Assembly (NCBI GenBank): GCA_016712675.1
Contig: JADJQR010000001.1
Location: forward strand, 1,798,001-1,862,000
DNA: 64,000 bases
Origin: a bacterium
GTDB taxonomy: Bacteria; Krumholzibacteriota; Krumholzibacteriia; LZORAL124-64-63
Direction of reading: 5' to 3'
Shown here: positions 58,923 to 64,000 of the stretch, in pieces
Position numbering within the stretch: the first letter of the stretch is position 1
Layout: every line of letters starts with the position of its first letter
Made by a program: the position numbers and the translations under genes
The notes under the pieces: model-generated
Seen by the model: only the letters and a program-made list of their open reading frames with translations
Told to the model about the DNA's origin: nothing
Database searches by the model: none

Positions 58923-60487
58923 ACATCCCTGCCGGCGGCGAGGCCGCCCCGCGCCCGGTGCTGACGGTGCGCGAGCTCAACGAGCAGATCGCGACGGCCC
59001 TGCAGCTGGCCTTCCCGCGCACGGTCTGGTTGCGGGGCGAGGTGCAGCGCCTGCCGCACGACGCGGCCTCGCGGCAGCACGTCTACTTCGAGCTGCACGA
59101 GACCGGGCGCAGCGGCGCTGCCGAGTACGCCGTCGCCGTGGCGATCATGGGCTGGGACCGCCAGAAGTTCGGCCTGGGCCGCTACCTGGACGGCACCGAC
59201 CGCGACCTGCGGCTGGCCAACCAGCTGGAGGTGTGCCTCGAGTGCCGGGTCGACTTCTACCCGAAGTTCGGGAAGCTCACCCTGAAGGTGGTGGGCATCG
59301 ACCCCGCGTTCTCCCTGGGCCGCCTGGAGGCGCGACGTCGCCAGACGCTGGCCTTCCTGGCGGAATCCGGCCTGCTGGGCGCCAACGCGGCGCTGCCGCT
59401 GCCGGAACTGCCGCTGCGGGTGGGCCTGGTCACCGCGCCGGGCAGCGCCGCCGAGCGCGACTTCCTGACGGGGCTCGAGGCCAGCCGCTGGGCCTTCCGC
59501 GTCGTGGCCCGCGGCGCGCGCATGCAGGGCGAACAGCTCGAGGCGGAGGTGATCGCCGCGCTCCGGCACCTGCAGGCCGAGGGCGTCGACGTCATCGTCA
59601 TCACCCGCGGCGGCGGCTCGCGCGCGGACCTCAGCTGGTTCGACCAGCGGGACCTGGCCGTGGCCATCGCCGGCTGCACGGTGCCGGTGGTCACGGCGAT
59701 CGGTCACGAGATCGACCGCTCGATCGCCGACGAGGTGGCGCACCACGCCTGCAAGACGCCGACGGCGGCGGCGGAATTCCTGGTGGCCCGCGTCGACGCC
59801 GCTTCCGCCCGCGTCGACGCCGCCGCCGCTGCGCTGGCGCAACGGGCCCGCGACGCCCTGCGCGAAGCGGGCGCGCGGCTGCCGGCCCCAGATCGCCTGG
59901 AGCGCGCGGCGCGCGGCACGCTGCGGCAGGCCCGCCTGCGTGCGCGCACGGACGCGGCCCGCCTGCAGGCTGCGGTGACCGGCCGCCTGGCCGCCGTGGA
60001 GGCGCGGTTGGCCGACCGGCGCGCGCGCCTGGCGCTGGCGTCGCTCGGCACGGTGGGGCGGCAGCGCGCGCGCCTGCTCGCGGCGCCCGGGCGGCTGGTC
60101 ACCGGCACGGGTGCGCGCCTGGCGGCCGCCGGCCTGGCCACGGCGGGCCGCACGGCGCGCCTCGAGCGCGAGGCCTGCCGTCCGCTCGGCGCGGCGGCGC
60201 GGCGGCTCGACGCCCTGGCGACACAGGCCCGCCTGCTGGACCCGGCGCGCCTGCTGGCGCGCGGCTACACCATCACCACGGCGCCGGACGGCCGCGCCCT
60301 GACCACGGCGGCCCAGGCCGTGGCGGCCGGCACGCTGCTGACGCGCTTCGCCGACGGCGCCGTCGCCAGCCGCGTGGCGCCCGCCACGGGCGGCGGCGAC
60401 GAACCCGAACCCCAGGAAGGAGCCCGACGTGGCCGAAAGAAAACCAAGCCCCAGGCGCGTCCCGGCCAGGAACCTCTCTTTCGGTGA
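58919..60487 (+). CDS. xseA: Exodeoxyribonuclease VII large subunit
   Basis: XseA with several XseB subunits degrades single-stranded DNA from both ends to oligonucleotides. A TTG start at 58919, with GAGG upstream, overlaps the MATE stop. The 522-residue protein has the N-terminal OB-fold (VWLRGEVQRL ... RQHVYFEL), the catalytic core with VITRGGGSRADLSWFDQ, TAIGHEIDRSIADEVA and CKTPTAAAEFLV, then a long Ala/Arg-rich coiled-coil and a C-terminal domain. Its length is slightly above average. The frame overlaps xseB by 59 bases, more than the usual few. Confidence 0.96.
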   Translation: MNIPAGGEAAPRPVLTVRELNEQIATALQLAFPRTVWLRGEVQRLPHDAASRQHVYFELHETGRSGAAEYAVAVAIMGWDRQKFGLGRYLDGTDRDLRLANQLEVCLECRVDFYPKFGKLTLKVVGIDPAFSLGRLEARRRQTLAFLAESGLLGANAALPLPELPLRVGLVTAPGSAAERDFLTGLEASRWAFRVVARGARMQGEQLEAEVIAALRHLQAEGVDVIVITRGGGSRADLSWFDQRDLAVAIAGCTVPVVTAIGHEIDRSIADEVAHHACKTPTAAAEFLVARVDAASARVDAAAAALAQRARDALREAGARLPAPDRLERAARGTLRQARLRARTDAARLQAAVTGRLAAVEARLADRRARLALASLGTVGRQRARLLAAPGRLVTGTGARLAAAGLATAGRTARLEREACRPLGAAARRLDALATQARLLDPARLLARGYTITTAPDGRALTTAAQAVAAGTLLTRFADGAVASRVAPATGGGDEPEPQEGARRGRKKTKPQARPGQEPLFR

Positions 60488-60740
60488 GGCCGTGGCCGAG
60501 GTCGAGGAGATCCTCGCCGGCCTCGAGCAGGACGAAGTGGACATCGACCGCCTGGGCGAGCAGGTCGCGCGCGCGGTCGAGCTGATCCACGTCTGCCGCG
60601 AGAAGCTGGAGCGGACCGACCGCGAGGTGCGCGACCTGGTGGCCGGCCTGCAGGCGCCCGTGGCCGAAGACCGCGGCGAGGCCCGTGGCAATGACGATGA
60701 CGACGAGGACGACAATGACGACGAGGACGGCGAAGCCTGA
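60429..60740 (+). CDS. xseB: Exodeoxyribonuclease VII small subunit with acidic tail
   Basis: XseB wraps the XseA coiled-coil and regulates the exonuclease. The GTG at 60429 lies inside xseA, with AAGGAG seven bases before it, giving 103 residues. The core LSFGEAVAEVEEILAGLEQDEVDIDRLGEQVARAVELIHVCREKL matches the usual ~75-residue family. It is followed by a tail of almost only Asp, Glu and Asn (about residues 88-100), encoded by repeated GAY/GAR triplets. A stop-start overlap (TGATG) couples it to the ABC ATPase. Confidence 0.93.
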   Translation: MAERKPSPRRVPARNLSFGEAVAEVEEILAGLEQDEVDIDRLGEQVARAVELIHVCREKLERTDREVRDLVAGLQAPVAEDRGEARGNDDDDEDDNDDEDGEA

Positions 60741-61756
60741 TGGAACCGCTGATCCGTGTCGAGGGCCTCTGCAAGGACTACCGGCTGGTCGACCGGCGCG
60801 AGGGCGTCAGCGGCGGCCTGAAGGACCTGGTGCGCCCGCGCCGGCGCCTGCTGCGCGCGGTCGACGACGTCTCGTTCACCATCGAGCCCGGCGAGATGGT
60901 CGGCTACATCGGGGCCAACGGTGCCGGCAAGTCGACGACCATCAAGATGCTCACCGGCATCCTGACGCCGTCGGCCGGGACGGTCGAGGTGGGTGGGCTG
61001 GTGCCGTGGCGGCAGCGGCAGCAGTACACGCGGCACATCGGCGTGGTCTTCGGCCAGCGCACGCAGCTGTGGTGGGACCTGGCCGTGGTCGAGAGCTTCC
61101 GCCTGCTGAAGAAGATCTACGAGGTGGATGATGCCACGTACGAGCGGCAGATGGCGCTGTTCGACGAGCTGCTGGAGACGGGCAAGCTGCTGAGCCAGCC
61201 CGTGCGCAAGCTCTCGCTGGGCCAGCGCATGCGCTGCGACCTGGCCGCCGCGCTGCTGCACCGCCCGCGCGTGCTGTTCCTGGACGAGCCGACGATCGGC
61301 CTGGACGTGGTGGCCAAGGAGAACATCCGCGGCTTCCTGCGCGACATCCGCCAGCGCGACGGCGTCACCGTCATCCTGACGACGCACGATCTGGGCGACA
61401 TCGAGCAGCTGTGCCGGCGCGTGATCATCATCGACCAGGGCCGCGTGCACTTCGACGGCGAGCTGGCGGACCTGCGTCGGCGCGTCGGGCAGACCGTCAG
61501 CCTGTCGGTGGAACTGCGCGAGCCGGCCGGCAGCGACGAGCTGGCCGCGGCGACGGGCGCCCTGCCCGTGGCCTGGGAGGCCGCGTCCGGCCTGCGCCAC
61601 GTGGCGCGGTTCAACCGCGCCGAGGTGCGCGCGGCCGAGGTCATCCGGCTCGTGGTCAACGACCGGCAGGTGCAGGACCTGCACCTGGCGGAGCAGCCGA
61701 TCGAGCACGTCGTGCGCGAGATCTACCGCCAGGCCGCCGCCGGGGGCGGCGCGTGA
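60740..61756 (+). CDS. ABC-2 exporter ATP-binding protein
   Basis: The 338-residue ATPase energises the two membrane proteins downstream. Motifs: Walker A GANGAGKST (residues ~56-64), Q-loop near VVFGQRTQLWWDL, signature LSLGQRMR, Walker B VLFLDEPTIGLD and H-loop TTHD. The Gln-Arg-Thr-Gln-Leu-Trp-Trp region and a C-terminal accessory domain of about 100 residues are typical of the branch found with ABC2_membrane_6 permeases. The signature has LSLGQ in place of LSGGQ, normal for that branch. It overlaps neighbours on both sides by 1-4 bases. Confidence 0.95.
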   Translation: MEPLIRVEGLCKDYRLVDRREGVSGGLKDLVRPRRRLLRAVDDVSFTIEPGEMVGYIGANGAGKSTTIKMLTGILTPSAGTVEVGGLVPWRQRQQYTRHIGVVFGQRTQLWWDLAVVESFRLLKKIYEVDDATYERQMALFDELLETGKLLSQPVRKLSLGQRMRCDLAAALLHRPRVLFLDEPTIGLDVVAKENIRGFLRDIRQRDGVTVILTTHDLGDIEQLCRRVIIIDQGRVHFDGELADLRRRVGQTVSLSVELREPAGSDELAAATGALPVAWEAASGLRHVARFNRAEVRAAEVIRLVVNDRQVQDLHLAEQPIEHVVREIYRQAAAGGGA

Positions 61757-62628
61757 GCGCCGGGACGATCGGACCCGGCGCGCTGCTGGCGCCGTGGCGG
61801 CGCACGCCGCTGGCCACGCTCGGCCTGTACGGCCACTTCGTGCGCCTGGCGTTCCTGAAGTTCCTGGCCTACCGGCTGCGCTACTACACCGGCGTGGTCA
61901 GCTATACGGTCTTCGTCGCCGGCCACTACTACCTGTACCTGGCGCTCTACGCCGGCCGCGCCGCCGAGGGGCTGCCCGCCCAGATCGGCGGCCTGACGGT
62001 GCGCGAGATGGTCACCTACGTCGCGGTCAGCTGGATCGGCCGCAGCCTCTACTTCAACAACATCTCGCGCGACCTGGCCCGCATGGTCACCGAGGGCGAG
62101 ATCGCCATGCACCTGATCAAGCCCTTCCACCTGCAGTCGGTGATGATGGCCGAGGCGGTGGGCGAGGCCGGCTTCCGCCTGCTCATGTTCACGCTGCCGA
62201 TCATGGTCGTCGTCGCGCCCCTGTTCGGGGTGGGCGCACCGGTGGACGCCGCGGCGCTGGGCTGGACGTTGGTGAGCTTCACGCTCTCGCTGGTGATCTA
62301 CAGCCAGCTCGGCTTCCTGGTCGGCTGCCTGGCCTTCGTGATGAAGAACATCCAGGGCGTGCTGCGCGCGCAGATGGTGGGGATGGACTTCCTGACCGGG
62401 GTCATCGTGCCGTTCACGTTCTTCCCGGGCTGGTTCCAGTCCGTCGTGGCCTGGCTGCCGTTCCAGTGCATCGGCTACGTGCCCGTCATGATCTACCTCG
62501 GCAAGCGGCAGGGCGCCGACCTGGCCCAGGGCCTCCTGCTGCAGGTGGGCTGGGCCCTGGTGCTGGGGGTGGCCGCACGACTGGTCTGGCGCCGGGCGAC
62601 GCGGCGCCTGACCGTGCAGGGAGGCTGA
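61753..62628 (+). CDS. ABC-2 family permease, first subunit
   Basis: A 291-residue membrane protein with about six helices. The GTG start overlaps the ATPase stop (GTGA). The YRLRYYTGVVSYTVFVAGHYYLYLALY first-helix region, YVAVSWIGRSLYFNNISRDLARMVTEGEIAMHLIKPFHLQ and VIVPFTFFPGWFQSVVAWLPFQCIGYVP match the ABC2_membrane_6 (DUF990-type) pattern. These permeases work as unlike pairs. The exported substrate is unknown; homologues have been linked to small-molecule or viologen export. Confidence 0.9.
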   Translation: MSAGTIGPGALLAPWRRTPLATLGLYGHFVRLAFLKFLAYRLRYYTGVVSYTVFVAGHYYLYLALYAGRAAEGLPAQIGGLTVREMVTYVAVSWIGRSLYFNNISRDLARMVTEGEIAMHLIKPFHLQSVMMAEAVGEAGFRLLMFTLPIMVVVAPLFGVGAPVDAAALGWTLVSFTLSLVIYSQLGFLVGCLAFVMKNIQGVLRAQMVGMDFLTGVIVPFTFFPGWFQSVVAWLPFQCIGYVPVMIYLGKRQGADLAQGLLLQVGWALVLGVAARLVWRRATRRLTVQGG

Positions 62629-62629
62629 G

Positions 62630-63490
62630 ATGGACGCCGGCACGACCCGTTTCGCCGCCGCCGGCGCCCGCCCGCTGCCGGCGCGCCTGGCCTGGCAGGC
62701 CCGCATCTTCGGCGCCTATTTCGTGCAGTTCCTCAAGATGCGGCTGGCCTACCGCATGGATTTCCTGGTCGACACGCTGGCCGTGGGCTTCAGCCTGCTG
62801 ATCCAGCTCGCAGTCCTGGGCGTGCTGTTCGGCAAGGTCAGCGCGCTGGACGGCTGGAATTTCCCGCAGGTGCTGTTCATCTACGGGTTCTCGCTGGTGC
62901 CGCTGGGTTTGTTCAACCTGGTGAGCGTGAACCTGTACGGCTTCGCCGACGAGTACCTCATCGGAGGGCGCTTCGACCGTGTGCTGCTGCGCCCGGTCGG
63001 CAGCCTGGCGCAGGTAATCTTCGAGTCGTTCAACGTCTCGGGCCTCAACGAGATCCTGCTCGGATTGGCGGTCATGGTCCACGCCGGGCGGGAGCTGGGC
63101 TGGAAACTCGGGGCGGGGTTCGGTGTACAAGACCTGATGGTGCTGGCGGTGCTGGCCCCGGGTGCGGCCCTGGTCTACCTCGGGGTGTTCCTGGCCCTCA
63201 CCACGGTCAGCTTCTGGTTCGAGGACAAGATGGGGCTGGCCCCACCGGTCTACAATCTGATCCGGTTCAGCCGCTACCCCATCACCATCTACAGCCTGCC
63301 GGTGCGGGTCTTCCTGACCTTCGTCCTGCCGTTCGCCTGGGTGGCGTTCTATCCGGCGGCGTGGTTCGTGGGTGGGCCCCACCTGGCGAAGGTGGCGTTG
63401 CTGACGCCGCTGGTGGGCGCGGTCGTGTTCGGCGGCGCGGTGCTGCTGTGGCGGCGGGGCGTGCGCAACTACGTGAGCACGGGCAGTTGA
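62630..63490 (+). CDS. ABC-2 family permease, second subunit
   Basis: A 286-residue membrane protein beginning one base after the first permease stop. It has about six helices, with YFVQFLKMRLAYRMDFLVDTLAVGF at the N-terminus, the amphipathic DEYLIGGRFDRVLLRPVGSLAQV element, and FSRYPITIYSLPVRVFLTFVLPFAWVAFYPAAWF near the end. These fit the second DUF990/ABC2_membrane_6 subunit. ATPase plus two different permeases with no binding protein indicates an exporter. Confidence 0.9.
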   Translation: MDAGTTRFAAAGARPLPARLAWQARIFGAYFVQFLKMRLAYRMDFLVDTLAVGFSLLIQLAVLGVLFGKVSALDGWNFPQVLFIYGFSLVPLGLFNLVSVNLYGFADEYLIGGRFDRVLLRPVGSLAQVIFESFNVSGLNEILLGLAVMVHAGRELGWKLGAGFGVQDLMVLAVLAPGAALVYLGVFLALTTVSFWFEDKMGLAPPVYNLIRFSRYPITIYSLPVRVFLTFVLPFAWVAFYPAAWFVGGPHLAKVALLTPLVGAVVFGGAVLLWRRGVRNYVSTGS

Positions 63491-63531
63491 GGCGGTCCGC
63501 GCTCGCGGCGGGCACAGCGGGAGGGAAGCGG

Positions 63532-64000
63532 ATGAGGAATGCGGGAACGATGATGCTGGCGGGAGCGATCCTGTGGCTGGGCCTGGCGGTGCGGCCCGCG
63601 GCGGCGTCCGTCTGGTGCGGCGAGAACGGCCTGGTGCGTTTCTCGTTCACGGCCGGCGACTCGCTGGTGCAGACGCTGCAGACGGGCGAGCCCGAGGGCG
63701 GCGTCACCATTGTGGACGTCTACGCCTGGCTGACGGACATGGAACCGGTCGCCCGGCGCGGCGATGCGTTCATGCGCCTGGGGGGGATCGAGCTCGAACT
63801 GCAGGTCACCGGCGCCGAGGCGAGCATCATCTCGCAGGAGTTCACCGACGCCAAGGCGCTGAACGTGGGGGCGGCGCCTGGCGCGCTGGCGGTGGGATTC
63901 CACCCGGGGCTGCGCGTGCAGCAGGGTCGGGTGCTGCTGGTGCACTGGAAGCTGCTGTTCCAGGGGCGGCCGCAGGACGTCCAGCTGGGCCTGGACGGGT
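63532..64000 (+). CDS. Secreted protein of unknown function, 3' end beyond window
   Basis: The ATG at 63532 follows GGGAGGGAA and opens a frame that is still open at the last base (156 residues seen). The start is a signal peptide (MLAGAILWLGLAVRPAAA), then a beta-rich stretch starting VWCGENGLVRFSFTAGDS and containing TIVDVYAWLTDMEPVAR and GGIELELQVTGAEASIIS. The strand pattern is Ig- or cohesin-like, but no family is recognised. It is probably the first of a new unit after the ABC exporter. Whether it carries a FlgD-like tail cannot be seen here. Confidence 0.7.
   Translation, partial: MRNAGTMMLAGAILWLGLAVRPAAASVWCGENGLVRFSFTAGDSLVQTLQTGEPEGGVTIVDVYAWLTDMEPVARRGDAFMRLGGIELELQVTGAEASIISQEFTDAKALNVGAAPGALAVGFHPGLRVQQGRVLLVHWKLLFQGRPQDVQLGLDG

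Overview
This is a strongly G+C-rich stretch of a Gram-negative bacterial chromosome. An outer membrane is implied by a POTRA/beta-barrel protein, a TamB-like protein and a lipoprotein. Several secreted proteins end in a FlgD-like Ig module with a PNPFNP-type motif, which is common in the Fibrobacterota-Chlorobiota-Bacteroidota superphylum and in relatives such as candidate phyla Eisenbacteria and Krumholzibacteriota. That placement is inferred from protein style only. I saw no rRNA, tRNA, CRISPR array, intact insertion sequence or prophage; most genes look like core chromosomal genes.

Region 1 (1-13.1 kb) is a housekeeping block read on the plus strand. A 5'-cut rel gene is followed by the tightly packed dtd-maf-mtnA. 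A clear promoter then starts rplM-rpsI, followed by rpsB-tsf (with structured leader and intergenic hairpins and a textbook terminator) and pyrH-frr-uppS-cdsA-dxr-rseP. This is the widely conserved translation, nucleotide, isoprenoid and envelope cluster.

Region 2 (13.1-22.3 kb) holds a small inverted lipoprotein gene, a three-POTRA Omp85 protein overlapping a tamB homologue, and a UvrD/PcrA helicase.

Region 3 (22.3-31.7 kb) is a mixed set: a sulfotransferase, an exported M1 peptidase coupled to a small DUF2007/zinc-ribbon protein, a divergently transcribed cytosolic M1 aminopeptidase, a PfkB-type sugar kinase, a noncoding tract with a long palindrome, an HNH endonuclease-like gene, and a TcdA/ThiF-type enzyme.

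Region 4 (31.8-39.1 kb) is dominated by a 1,827-residue secreted protein built from four related modules, then an inverted Gfo/Idh-type oxidoreductase and a secreted lamin-tail protein.

Region 5 (39.4-48.3 kb) is a fatty acyl-CoA degradation cluster: three acyl-CoA dehydrogenases, a thiolase and a 3-hydroxyacyl-CoA dehydrogenase, with a secreted M14 carboxypeptidase inserted. No enoyl-CoA hydratase or ETF gene lies within it.

Region 6 (48.4-55.8 kb) is on the minus strand: an FG-GAP repeat protein, a GSDH-type sugar dehydrogenase, a POT-family transporter, a DUF2752-YIP1 membrane pair and a dicarboxylate/glutamate symporter. Region 7 (56.0-64.0 kb) is on the plus strand: leucyl aminopeptidase, a MATE exporter, exonuclease VII (xseA-xseB), an ABC-2 exporter of one ATPase and two permeases, and the start of a secreted protein cut by the window end. 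Peptide handling recurs across the window (two M1 peptidases, M14, M17, POT), suggesting a protein-degrading heterotrophic lifestyle (inference).
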